This document shows positions 26,780-34,369 of a stretch of DNA of 47,763 nucleotides, one piece after another. Location of the stretch: contig JAHDQN010000047.1 in the NCBI GenBank assembly GCA_018433775.1, positions 1-47,763 of the forward strand, read 5' to 3'. The DNA is from Deltaproteobacteria bacterium (GTDB taxonomy: Bacteria; Desulfobacterota; Desulfomonilia; UBA1062). A model generated the notes under the pieces. It saw only the letters and a program-made list of their open reading frames with translations. It had not been told where the DNA came from and made no database searches. How positions within the stretch are numbered: the first letter of the stretch is position 1; each line of letters starts with the position of its first letter. The position numbers were made by a program, and so were the translations under genes.

Positions 26780-28528
26780 TCACTGTTCCTTTGCAGGTAA
26801 AATGAGGGAAACCGTGGTTCCCTTTTCTTCGATGCTGGTGATGGTCACCTGGCCCGAGTGGGCCTCCATGATCTTGTGCACGATGGCAAGCCCCAGTCCG
26901 GTGCCCGACTGCTTGGTGGTGAAGTACGGGTCGAACACCCGGCCCACATCCTGCCCCGGGATTCCGTAACCGGTGTCCGAGATGTTCACGGCGATGTTTT
27001 CGTTCACCTCGTCGTGCTCGATCCACACCTTCAAGACCCCGCCGTTCTCCATGGCCTCTATAGCGTTCAGATAGATATTGAGCAGAACCTGGCCGATCCG
27101 GTCCTGATCGATGTAGGCATATACGGGCTTGTCCGGGAGATCGCGCGTGTCGATGGATATTCCCTGGGAAACGGCCTGCTTCCGGATCACCTCGATGGAG
27201 TGGCGCAGCACCTCGACGATGTCGGTTGTCTTCTGCTGCACGTTCAGGGGTCGGGCGAATTCGAGGAGCTGCCCGATCACCCGGTTGAGCCGCTCGACCT
27301 CCCTGATCATGATCTCGGCCGTGTCCTGGTCCTCGGGAACGTCCTTGTAGCGCTCCTTGAAATAGGTGGCAAACCCCTTGATGGAGCTCAAGGGGTTCCT
27401 GATCTCGTGGGCCACACCTGCGGCGAGGCTTCCCAGCGACGCCAGGCGTTCCTTTCTCTGCATCTCCTTCTTGAGATGCCGGATCTCCGTGATGTCGCGC
27501 AGGAGCACGATGCATCCCAGGAACTGGTCATGGTCATCCTTGAGGATGCTCGCGCTGGCCTCGAAAAGCATGTTCTTTCCCCTGACCGGAACGTCGATCT
27601 CCCGGATGAGGACGTCGGAGGAGCGAAGCGCCTCGTTGAGCAGACCGCTGATAGGGGAGGGGAGGACATCGTCCGCCTTCCGGTTCACGGATTCCTGGGG
27701 TGTGATCCTGAGCATCTTCTCGCACGCGTTGTTCACGGTGAGGATTCGGCCGTTTTCGCTGATGAACAGGAGCCCCACGGGGATGTTCTCCACGATGTTG
27801 TCGGAGAACGCCTTGATGCGGGAGAGGCTGGCCCTCGCGATGCGGTAGTTGTAGGCGATGATGATGGACACGATGCCCGAGAACCCGATCAGGAGGAGGA
27901 TCACGGCGTTCAGGATGCTCTGGTGCGCGCTCTCCTGCATGGTCTTGATGATCGGGTCCATGTCCAGGCCCACGAAAACCGTCAGCGCCGGCTGCTGATA
28001 ATTTTCCGGGAACATGCGCGACATGAGCCAGTCCTCGGGTGACATGCGCCTCCCGTGCATGGTCATTCTCCCCTGGGAGGGAATGAATTTCCGGTAGACC
28101 TCGAACACGGGCTTGCCGTCGGACCTGAACATCCGGCGCGACTGGGCCTGCTCGTCGATGCCCGCGTGGTCGAGGTCGGCCCCATGGACTCTCCCGATGA
28201 ACATGGGCTGGTTGTGGGCGACGATCTTGCCCTCCTGGTCGGTGATGAGAATATAGAGGATATCCGGCTGCTCAGCCGTCTCCATGATGAGACGCTGGAT
28301 CTGGATGCCGCTCCAGTTGAGCCCCATCATGCCTGTGCGCGCGCCGGCCTCGAAGGATCGGATGAGGGCGTCCCCCTTTTCCCTCATGAGTATGACCATG
28401 TTGTCCTCCTGGGTCTTCACATTCTTCATGGTCATGAAGGCGAAGATCGGCACCAGTACGATGAATGCCCCCACAATCACCCAGGGCGATACGCGTATCC
28501 AACTCTGATCGGTATATCTGTCTCTCAT
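26780..28528 (-). CDS. ZraS-like membrane sensor histidine kinase
   Basis: A 582-residue kinase. TM1 is about residues 17-34, the periplasmic domain 40-203 and TM2 about 207-226. Then come PAS (245-350), HisKA with H374 (AGVAHEIRNPL) and HATPase (NIYLNAIEAM, DTGYGIP, GTGLGLA). The periplasmic part holds a Met/His-rich stretch at residues about 153-173 (RMTMHGRRMSPEDWLMSRMF), unusual for a plain Cache sensor and suggestive of metal sensing. Partner of the regulator gene one base downstream. The ATG at 28528 has only GAGCGAG as ribosome site. Sensing of zinc or another metal is inferred, not shown. Confidence 0.9.
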   Translation of the reverse strand: MRDRYTDQSWIRVSPWVIVGAFIVLVPIFAFMTMKNVKTQEDNMVILMREKGDALIRSFEAGARTGMMGLNWSGIQIQRLIMETAEQPDILYILITDQEGKIVAHNQPMFIGRVHGADLDHAGIDEQAQSRRMFRSDGKPVFEVYRKFIPSQGRMTMHGRRMSPEDWLMSRMFPENYQQPALTVFVGLDMDPIIKTMQESAHQSILNAVILLLIGFSGIVSIIIAYNYRIARASLSRIKAFSDNIVENIPVGLLFISENGRILTVNNACEKMLRITPQESVNRKADDVLPSPISGLLNEALRSSDVLIREIDVPVRGKNMLFEASASILKDDHDQFLGCIVLLRDITEIRHLKKEMQRKERLASLGSLAAGVAHEIRNPLSSIKGFATYFKERYKDVPEDQDTAEIMIREVERLNRVIGQLLEFARPLNVQQKTTDIVEVLRHSIEVIRKQAVSQGISIDTRDLPDKPVYAYIDQDRIGQVLLNIYLNAIEAMENGGVLKVWIEHDEVNENIAVNISDTGYGIPGQDVGRVFDPYFTTKQSGTGLGLAIVHKIMEAHSGQVTITSIEEKGTTVSLILPAKEQ

Positions 28529-28571
28529 GCAGTGAATGCTCGCTCGTGTTCTTTTCTCAAGGTGATCATTC

Positions 28572-28587
28572 TACAAATCCCATGCCA
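28572..28587 (-). promoter_or_regulatory. -24/-12 (sigma-54) promoter of the kinase-regulator operon
   Basis: On the minus strand TGGCAT (28587-28582), five bases, then TTGTA (28576-28572). The GG and the G of the -12 element have the sigma-54 spacing; -12 has GT for GC. It lies 44 bases before the kinase ATG. Confidence 0.6.
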
Positions 28588-28652
28588 GAGCCCCGCGATC
28601 CGGCCTGATCAATCCGGTTGAAAGGATATGGCCAGAGGGATGTAAATGTTTT

Positions 28653-28689
28653 ATACAGATGTATCCGGCACATGTATACCTTCTATACA
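28653..28689. repeat. cluster of TGTAT/ATACA half-sites
   Basis: ATACA-GA-TGTAT (28653-28664) and TGTATA-CCTTC-TATACA (28673-28689) are two perfect inverted repeats built from the same half-site, between the divergent -24/-12 promoters. They are candidate upstream activator sites for the NtrC-type regulator. Confidence 0.4.
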
Positions 28690-28698
28690 CTTTTCTTG

Positions 28699-28734
28699 CA
28701 ACCAGTGACAGACAAGCATGGGCAACACTGGTTG
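28699..28734. promoter_or_regulatory. 9-base inverted repeat, possible enhancer site
   Basis: CAACCAGTG (28699-28707) and CACTGGTTG (28726-28734) are perfect complements with an 18-base spacer. Its centre lies about 70 bases before the -24 element of the Spy-like gene, a normal distance for an NtrC-type site. The spacer is long for one dimer, so it may be two half-sites. Confidence 0.45.
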
Positions 28735-28786
28735 GCAGGCTTTGAAATGTAATCGAATCAGGCCCTTGGATACAAAATCGGGAACC

Positions 28787-28802
28787 TGGCACGTTCATTG
28801 AA
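28787..28802 (+). promoter_or_regulatory. -24/-12 (sigma-54) promoter of the Spy/ZraP-like gene
   Basis: TGGCAC (28787-28792), GTTCA, TTGAA (28798-28802) matches TGGCAC-N5-TTGCA except one base. The start would be near 28812, just before the CGGAGG ribosome site and ATG 28831. Confidence 0.7.
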
Positions 28803-28830
28803 ACAGTGTGGTACCACGGAGGTAAGAGAC

Positions 28831-29313
28831 ATGGAAAAGAAAGGCATTATTATCTGCGGAATCGTCGTGTTGGCGTTGTGTTCGTTACCGGTGTTTGCCT
28901 ACGGGCCGTTTTCCGGCCGGGGAACAGGAGCGTGCCTCTCCGGCGGGCAGGGTCTGGAAGGCAGTCTGACCGCCGAGCAGCAGGCCGAGCTGCGGGAGCT
29001 GAGACAGGAATTCGCGGATCAGACAAGGGAGCTGCGCGAGAGCCTTCAGGCCAGGAGGCTGGAAATGAGAACCCTCATGGGGAGCAGCAGCCCTGACGGA
29101 AAAGAGCTCAAACGGGTGCAGAAGGAGATGAACACCCTGCGCACACAGCTGGATGATGCACGGATCGATCACGTTCTCAAGGTAAAGGAGATCAATCCTC
29201 AGGCATTTTCCGGATACGGCAGGGGATACGGTTCCCACGCGTGGGAAGACGGCCGGAGATCCGGCTTCAGGGAAGGAAAAAACAGGAGGGCCTATTGCCC
29301 GAACACCCTGTAG
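28831..29313 (+). CDS. Spy/CpxP/ZraP-like periplasmic protein
   Basis: A 160-residue secreted protein. A signal peptide (MEKKGIIICGIVVLALC..VFA) is followed by a long helical region with LTAEQQAELRELRQEF and ARRLEMRTLMGSSSPD, the layout of Spy/ZraP chaperone-like proteins that protect envelope proteins and bind metals. The C-terminus has little histidine compared with E. coli ZraP, so zinc binding is not evident, though a few Cys and His are present. CGGAGG precedes ATG 28831, and the sigma-54 promoter fixes this start over an upstream TTG. It is divergent from the ZraSR-like pair. A clear terminator follows. Confidence 0.85.
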   Translation: MEKKGIIICGIVVLALCSLPVFAYGPFSGRGTGACLSGGQGLEGSLTAEQQAELRELRQEFADQTRELRESLQARRLEMRTLMGSSSPDGKELKRVQKEMNTLRTQLDDARIDHVLKVKEINPQAFSGYGRGYGSHAWEDGRRSGFREGKNRRAYCPNTL

Positions 29314-29366
29314 ATTTGCTGCAGGAAACCCATAAGAATACCTCCTCATAACAAAAAACCTCCTCT

Positions 29367-29411
29367 TTGGGATGGCCGTTCTCATGCCCTGACGCCATCC
29401 CGATTTTTTTT
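29367..29411 (+). terminator. rho-independent terminator of the Spy/ZraP-like gene
   Basis: GGGATGGC (29369-29376) and GCCATCCC (29394-29401) form an 8-base-pair stem, followed after GA by eight T residues (29404-29411). Confidence 0.85.
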
Positions 29412-29573
29412 GTCACCCTGGCCCGCCTCGTTGCTTTCCGCCGGGCATTCTGCTAATGGGCTAGCAAAAACCGCCCCGGGAACGTGATTATTGTGGTTCC
29501 GCGACAGGAGAGCCCTGAAGCCGGGCTTCCAAGAGGTATTGACCCAAGCGGAAGAAGAGGCCGCCTTCTGATT

Positions 29574-30863
29574 ATGCAGATTTCAGCCCTGTTCAAGCTC
29601 GTGGTGGTGTTCGTGCTGATGCTCGTGGCCATCAGGAGGGACATCTCCCTGGGCAGCACCTTTGTCCTGAGCTCCCTGCTCCTGGGAGTGCTGTTCGGTC
29701 TCGATGCGGCATCCATGGCGGTCTCGGTGCTGTCTTCCGTGCTTTCTTCCCGCACGATTGCGCTGTGCGCGGTTGTCTCGCTCATCCTGATCCTCTCGAC
29801 GAGCATGGAAGTGTCAGGGCACATGAAGCGCCTGCTGACAAAGTTCCGGGGAATGGTCCGCAGCCCGCGGGTCAATCTGGCGATTTTCCCCGCGTTGATC
29901 GGCCTGCTGCCCATGCCGGGCGGCGCGGTCTTCTCGGCCCCCATGGTAAGAGAGATCGGGGCGTCCACCCCGCTGGATCCTCACGAGCTGAGCTATGTGA
30001 ACTACTGGTTCAGGCATGTCTGGGAATACTGGTGGCCTCTGTATCCGGGGATCATCCTCGTCGTCGCCCTGGCGGACTTGAGCCTGTGGGCCGTGGTCCT
30101 CTATCTCTTTCCGCTTACTCTCGTAGCCCTGGGAGCGGGATATTATCCTCTCGCGGGAAACCGCCTGTGCCGCGAACAGGCCGGAGAAACCGGGCGGCCG
30201 CCCGTAACCCCCTTTCTCCGGGAGCTCATACCCATACTCCTGGTCATCGTCATGGGGCTCGTGCTCGGAGAGCTCTTCGCCCTTCTGCTCCCCGAACAAT
30301 TCCCTGCCAAGGAGGCGGGCCTTGTCCTGAGCCTGGCCGCGGCAATCGGATGGGTGTGGGTCCGCAACAGGGTGGATGCGGGCACTGTGCGGTCCATCAT
30401 CCTGAGCCCCAGGCTGCTCGGCATGATCTATATGATCGCGTCCATCATGGTGTTTCAGGGCGTCATGGAGGACAGCCGGGCGGTGGAGGCCGTCAGCGCT
30501 GAGCTCAAGATGCTCGATGTCCCGCTTGTGGCCATCGTGATGATGCTCCCGTTTGTGGTGGGCGCGATCGTAGGGATCACCGTGGCCTTCGTGGGGAGCA
30601 CCTTTCCTATCCTGATCGCCCTCGTTGTGTCGCTGGGCAGGGGGGATATCCTGCTGCCGTACCTCATGCTGGCCCTGGTGAGCGGGTTCATGGGGGTGCT
30701 CCTTTCTCCGCTCCACCTGTGCCTTCAGCTCTCGAACAAATATTTCGGGGCATCCATGCGGGAGGTATACCGGCACCTGTGGCTGCCGAGCGCAGCGGTT
30801 CTGGCAAGCGCGGTCCTTTACTTCGTACTGTCCCTTCTCGTCGTGGATTCGTTTATGAGATAA
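29574..30863 (+). CDS. DUF401-family membrane protein
   Basis: A 429-residue polytopic protein, about ten to twelve hydrophobic helices. GLLPMPGGAVFSAPMV near residue 110 and the HELSYVNYWFRHVWEYWWPLYPG segment (given as its key residues Y, W, H, W, W, P) are family marks of DUF401, which is distantly related to ion-type and Na+/H+ transporters. Substrate and coupling ion are unknown. ATG 29574 (MQISALFK) is chosen by family start; the AGAGG ahead of it is at the far end of the usual range, and the frame opens earlier. Head of its own unit. The purM region follows after a 127-base palindrome-rich gap. Confidence 0.82.
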   Translation: MQISALFKLVVVFVLMLVAIRRDISLGSTFVLSSLLLGVLFGLDAASMAVSVLSSVLSSRTIALCAVVSLILILSTSMEVSGHMKRLLTKFRGMVRSPRVNLAIFPALIGLLPMPGGAVFSAPMVREIGASTPLDPHELSYVNYWFRHVWEYWWPLYPGIILVVALADLSLWAVVLYLFPLTLVALGAGYYPLAGNRLCREQAGETGRPPVTPFLRELIPILLVIVMGLVLGELFALLLPEQFPAKEAGLVLSLAAAIGWVWVRNRVDAGTVRSIILSPRLLGMIYMIASIMVFQGVMEDSRAVEAVSAELKMLDVPLVAIVMMLPFVVGAIVGITVAFVGSTFPILIALVVSLGRGDILLPYLMLALVSGFMGVLLSPLHLCLQLSNKYFGASMREVYRHLWLPSAAVLASAVLYFVLSLLVVDSFMR

Positions 30864-30883
30864 AGCGCCATGGGGAGAGACAG

Positions 30884-30916
30884 GTGAAAAACCTTCACGA
30901 TTTCACTGTGTGAAAT
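30884..30916. repeat. array of GTGAA/TTCAC palindromes before purM
   Basis: GTGAA-AAACC-TTCAC (30884-30898) is followed directly by ATTTCAC-TGT-GTGAAAT (30900-30916). Four half-sites of one type sit in 33 bases. They could be operator sites for the purM operon or a weak stem at the end of the DUF401 transcript. Confidence 0.4.
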
Positions 30917-30953
30917 ACCGGTTCGCCATAAAGCGCAATTGACTATTGAAGGA

Positions 30954-30968
30954 TTCCTATAGTAGGAA
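30954..30968. promoter_or_regulatory. palindrome covering a possible -10 of purM
   Basis: TTCCTA-TAG-TAGGAA is a perfect inverted repeat. It contains TATAGT, a good -10. A TTGACT at 30939 is only 13 bases before it, too close to be its -35, so the promoter itself is not settled. Confidence 0.35.
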
Positions 30969-30990
30969 AAAAGCCTTAAGGGGGATGCCC

Positions 30991-32031
30991 ATGTCATTGA
31001 CATACAAGGAAGCCGGCGTAGATATCGATAAACAGAACCTCTTGATCAAGGGAATACGATCGATCGTGAAATCCACCCACGGACCCGAGGTCATCGGCGG
31101 GATAGGCGGGTTCGCTGGCCGCTTCAGGCTGGATCTGGCGAACTACAAGGATCCGGTTCTCGTGTCGTCCACCGACGGGGTGGGCACGAAGCTCAAGATC
31201 GCGCTGATGGCAGACAACCACGACAATATCGGCGTTGACCTGGTGGGCATGATCGTGAACGATATCATCGTCGACGGCGCCAACCCGCTGTTCTTCCTTG
31301 ATTACATGGCCATGGGCAGGCTCAACGTGGAGCGCGGCAAGGCACTCGTCTCCGGCATGGCCAGGGGATGCAAGGAGGCCGGCTGCGCACTCATCGGCGG
31401 AGAGACCGCCGAGATGCCGGGCGTATACAATGACGACGAGTACGATCTGGCAGGGTTCGGCGTCGGTGTGGTGGACAGCGACAAGATCATCGACGGCTCC
31501 CGGATATCCGCAAAGGACGTGCTCATCGGCCTGCATTCGTCCGGGGTGCACAGCAACGGCTATTCACTGGTGCGCAAAGTTCTCTTCGAGCGGGAGAAGC
31601 TGGACATCGATTCCTACATCGAAGATCTGGGCAAGACTCTGGCCGAGGAGCTCCTGACCCCGACGCGCATCTATGTCAAGAGCGTGATGAATATCCTGAG
31701 AAACTTCGAGATCAAGGGGATTGTGCACATCACCGGCGGGGGATTCATCGACAATATCCCCCGGGTCCTTCCGGCGCGGTCCTGTGCGGTGATCCGCAGG
31801 GGCTCGTGGACGGTCCCGCCCATATTCCGGTTCATTCAGGATCTGGGCAGGATCGAGGATGCCGAGATGTATCGCACCTTCAACATGGGCATCGGCATGG
31901 TGCTGGTCGTTGCGGAAAAGGACGCGGACGATATCATGCAGAGGCTCAGAGGGCTCAAGGAGCCTGCAACGGTGATCGGGGTGGTCAAGTCGCTGAAAAA
32001 GGGAGAGGACGCGGTTCTCTTTCAGGATTAG
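30991..32031 (+). CDS. purM: phosphoribosylformylglycinamidine cyclo-ligase
   Basis: A 346-residue PurM (AIR synthetase), which uses ATP to close the imidazole ring in step five of purine synthesis. DGVGTKLKIA, NDIIVDGANPLFFLDY and GGETAEMPGVY are diagnostic, and THITGGG-type (VHITGGGFIDNIPRV) follows. ATG 30991 (MSLTYKEAGVD) is preferred: TTAAGGGGG lies 6 bases before it. In-frame ATG 30985 and 30946 are less likely. First gene of a chain that runs through purN into a DUF523 gene, an oxidoreductase-like gene and two pseudopilins with little or no space. Confidence 0.97.
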   Translation: MSLTYKEAGVDIDKQNLLIKGIRSIVKSTHGPEVIGGIGGFAGRFRLDLANYKDPVLVSSTDGVGTKLKIALMADNHDNIGVDLVGMIVNDIIVDGANPLFFLDYMAMGRLNVERGKALVSGMARGCKEAGCALIGGETAEMPGVYNDDEYDLAGFGVGVVDSDKIIDGSRISAKDVLIGLHSSGVHSNGYSLVRKVLFEREKLDIDSYIEDLGKTLAEELLTPTRIYVKSVMNILRNFEIKGIVHITGGGFIDNIPRVLPARSCAVIRRGSWTVPPIFRFIQDLGRIEDAEMYRTFNMGIGMVLVVAEKDADDIMQRLRGLKEPATVIGVVKSLKKGEDAVLFQD

Positions 32032-32043
32032 GAGGGCGGAGAG

Positions 32044-32697
32044 TTGATACGGATCGGGGTGCTGGTATCCGGCAGCGGTTCCAACCTGCAGTCCATCATG
32101 GACGCCTGCGAGCGCGGCGGGATCGACGGACAGGTGGCGGTGGTCATCAGCAATGTCCCCGATGCCTATGCCCTTGAGCGCGCCCGGGATAGATCGATTC
32201 CCACGGTGGTGCTGTCCCACAACGACTATCCCGACCGGAGCGCCTTCGACCGCGAGCTGGCCATCACGCTGAAGGAGTATCGGGTGGACCTGGTGGCGCT
32301 GGCGGGTTTCATGCGCGTGCTTTCCGACGAATTCCTCGGTGAGTTCCCGGGCAGGATCATGAATATCCATCCGGCGCTCCTTCCGTCGTTTCCCGGCCTT
32401 GGCGTCAGGCGCAAGGCGATCGAGCACGGCGTGCGCTTTTCCGGGTGCACGGTTCATTTCGTTGACGCCGGGGTGGACACGGGCCCCATCATCATTCAGG
32501 CCGTGGTTCCCGTATATCCCGACGACACCGAGGAAGAGCTCAGGGACAGGATATTGGCCCTTGAGCACAAGATATACCCCAAGGCCATACAGCTTTTTGC
32601 GCAGGGAAGGCTCATTGTCACCGGAAGAAAGGTCTACGTCCGGGGGTTCGATAAGGATGCGGCTCAATGCCTGGTAAACCCCCCTCTGGACATCTAG
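32044..32697 (+). CDS. purN: phosphoribosylglycinamide formyltransferase
   Basis: A 217-residue PurN (GAR transformylase), which adds the first formyl group from 10-formyl-tetrahydrofolate in purine synthesis. The start TTG 32044 follows GGAGGGCGGAGAG and gives MIRIGVLVSGSGSNLQ, the normal N-terminus. The catalytic MNIHPALLPSFPG (Asn, His) and HFVDAGVDTGPII (Asp) are present. Lies 12 bases after purM. Its end overlaps the DUF523 frame by 31 bases if that gene starts at 32667. Confidence 0.96.
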   Translation: MIRIGVLVSGSGSNLQSIMDACERGGIDGQVAVVISNVPDAYALERARDRSIPTVVLSHNDYPDRSAFDRELAITLKEYRVDLVALAGFMRVLSDEFLGEFPGRIMNIHPALLPSFPGLGVRRKAIEHGVRFSGCTVHFVDAGVDTGPIIIQAVVPVYPDDTEEELRDRILALEHKIYPKAIQLFAQGRLIVTGRKVYVRGFDKDAAQCLVNPPLDI

Positions 32698-33137
32698 AAG
32701 GCCCTGTGCTGGTAAGCGCCTGCCTGCTGGGAATATCGTGCAGGTACGACAAACGGGCAAAGACAGCCGAGAGCATCGTGAACAACCGTGATATTCTCCC
32801 GGTTCCCGTCTGTCCGGAACAGTTGGGGGGCATGTCGACCCCCCGGCCGCCGGCACAGTTCACCGGAGGAGACGGACGCGATGTCTGGAAGGGGCGGGCC
32901 CGGGTGATCAATGCACAAGGTCAGGACGTGACCGGGCTCTTCATTGAAGGCGCCCGGCAGGCGCTGAAGATTGCACGGATTGCAGGGGCCAGGCGGGCTT
33001 TCTTCAAAGACGGCAGCCCTTCCTGCGCCACACGGGTTGTCTGGAGGGACGGCGAAAAGGTGCCCGGGGTGGGAGTGACCACCGCCTTGCTGCTGGACAA
33101 CGGAATCTCGGTCATGGATGAGGAAGGTCGGCTATGA
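32667..33137 (+). CDS. DUF523-family protein
   Basis: A 156-residue protein (143 from the alternative start). VSACLLGISCRYD and PVCPEQLGGMSTPRPPAQ are the two conserved cysteine blocks of DUF523, and the end GVGVTTALLLDNGI is typical. Function is unknown; the cysteines suggest a metal or thiol role. ATG 32667 overlaps purN by 31 bases and has AAGGA upstream. GTG 32706 with AGAAGG also fits and would start close to the family's usual MxLVSACLLG. It ends by ATGA overlap with the next gene. Confidence 0.88.
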   Translation: MPGKPPSGHLEGPVLVSACLLGISCRYDKRAKTAESIVNNRDILPVPVCPEQLGGMSTPRPPAQFTGGDGRDVWKGRARVINAQGQDVTGLFIEGARQALKIARIAGARRAFFKDGSPSCATRVVWRDGEKVPGVGVTTALLLDNGISVMDEEGRL

Positions 33138-34369
33138 AATCATACTTTGATGTCGTGGGCTCGGGCGAGGGCATTTCAGGGCTGGTAGCCTGTGTTCTCC
33201 TCGCGCACAAGGGCTTCTCCTGCCTGTGGGCGGATACGGGCAACGATGCGGGCCGGGACCCTGCCCGGAGCAGCATCCCGCTTCTCGTTTCCAAGGATCT
33301 CTGGGACCAGGGGATCAGACCCCTGCTCTCGTCCGTGGACACCACGCTCCCGGGTGCTCTCCAGCCTAAGACGATCGGGAAGATTCAGTCCATCGTTCCC
33401 GGCAGGAGGTTCGATGTCGGTCCCGCTCCGGCAAACGGGGAGCTCTCCTTTCAGCGAAAGAACACCGAGCGGTATCTGCGTCTGCTGGAGAAGTCCATGA
33501 CGAATCCCGGCGTTCTGCTCCGTGCATCTTCACGAATTGCTCCTGAGGTGGAGCCGTGGCAGAAGGATCAGATAACGGCCCTGTGCAGGACCGGGAAACC
33601 GAACTATCTCTCGTATCTCCGGTGGTCGGCCTTGCTCTCCGGACTCTATTCCCTGGATCTCACCGCGACGAAGCATGCTCTCGGGGCGTATCTCTCTCAT
33701 AACCGGGGTCACTATCTCCGGACAGAAAAAGCGGACATCACGCTGGAGAACGGCAGCGCAGTCGGGCTTTCCCTGGGGCATGCCCGGGTGCGTTCACGGT
33801 ACTGCATGTCGGAAGAAAGCCCGGAGAAACAAAGCCGGGGAGGGGGTTTCATCTTTTACGGCACCTGTGTGGTCGATGAGCATGTGATACCCGTGGGCAT
33901 GGGAGATATGGTCATAACCTCCCCTCCGGAAGACATGCGATATCCCCTCATGCTTCTGCTGGAGCGGAGCGAAGGCAAGGGAATCGTGTCTGTGACGGCG
34001 AAGATCCCGGTGGGAGGCATGCTCACCTCGCACACCGAACTGCTGTCGTGGGCATCAGGCATGATCTACAAGCGGCTCAAGCAGGTCATGCCTTTTCTCG
34101 AGCATCATCTGATCAGCTTTGACGTGGTCGATCCCTTTGTCGGGAACTTCACCCGGCCGTGGTTCAGATATGCGGACGAGGTGCAGGTCCCCTGGTATGT
34201 TTCGGGAAAGCGCTATATGAGAAACGGCGACAGGGCGTTTACCTGCAGTGGCATGAAGTACGGGTGGCTTGATATGGAGGGGGAAATACTCTGGGGCATA
34301 TGCATGGCGAATGCAATACTCAAGGACCTGAACAGGTCGGATCTGATCGTCGCAAGGATGATGGTCTAG
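33134..34369 (+). CDS. Rossmann-fold oxidoreductase-like protein, unknown
   Basis: A 411-residue protein. The N-terminus DVVGSGEGISGLVACVLLA is a GxGxxG-type dinucleotide-binding strand-turn-helix, as in phytoene-desaturase-like and amine-oxidase FAD enzymes. The rest matches no family I know. The middle has two Arg/Ser-rich segments and GGGFIFYGTCVVDEHVIPVGMG, and the C-terminus has GDRAFTCSGMKYGWLDMEGEI, a pattern seen in the substrate end of NAD(P)/FAD proteins, where a ligand-binding lobe closes the sheet. It overlaps DUF523 (ATGA) and contains the start of the next gene inside its last 70 bases, so it belongs to this operon. Confidence 0.7.
   Translation: MKSYFDVVGSGEGISGLVACVLLAHKGFSCLWADTGNDAGRDPARSSIPLLVSKDLWDQGIRPLLSSVDTTLPGALQPKTIGKIQSIVPGRRFDVGPAPANGELSFQRKNTERYLRLLEKSMTNPGVLLRASSRIAPEVEPWQKDQITALCRTGKPNYLSYLRWSALLSGLYSLDLTATKHALGAYLSHNRGHYLRTEKADITLENGSAVGLSLGHARVRSRYCMSEESPEKQSRGGGFIFYGTCVVDEHVIPVGMGDMVITSPPEDMRYPLMLLLERSEGKGIVSVTAKIPVGGMLTSHTELLSWASGMIYKRLKQVMPFLEHHLISFDVVDPFVGNFTRPWFRYADEVQVPWYVSGKRYMRNGDRAFTCSGMKYGWLDMEGEILWGICMANAILKDLNRSDLIVARMMV

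Noticed and set aside
29419..29437. Sigma-54-like TGGCCC..TTGCT upstream of the DUF401 gene
   Set aside because: The GG-to-GC distance is one base too long, and -24 is poor.
30884..30898. CRP-like site GTGA..TCAC near purM, considered because a class I adenylate cyclase is present
   Set aside because: The spacer is 7 bases; a CRP site needs TGTGA-N6-TCACA.
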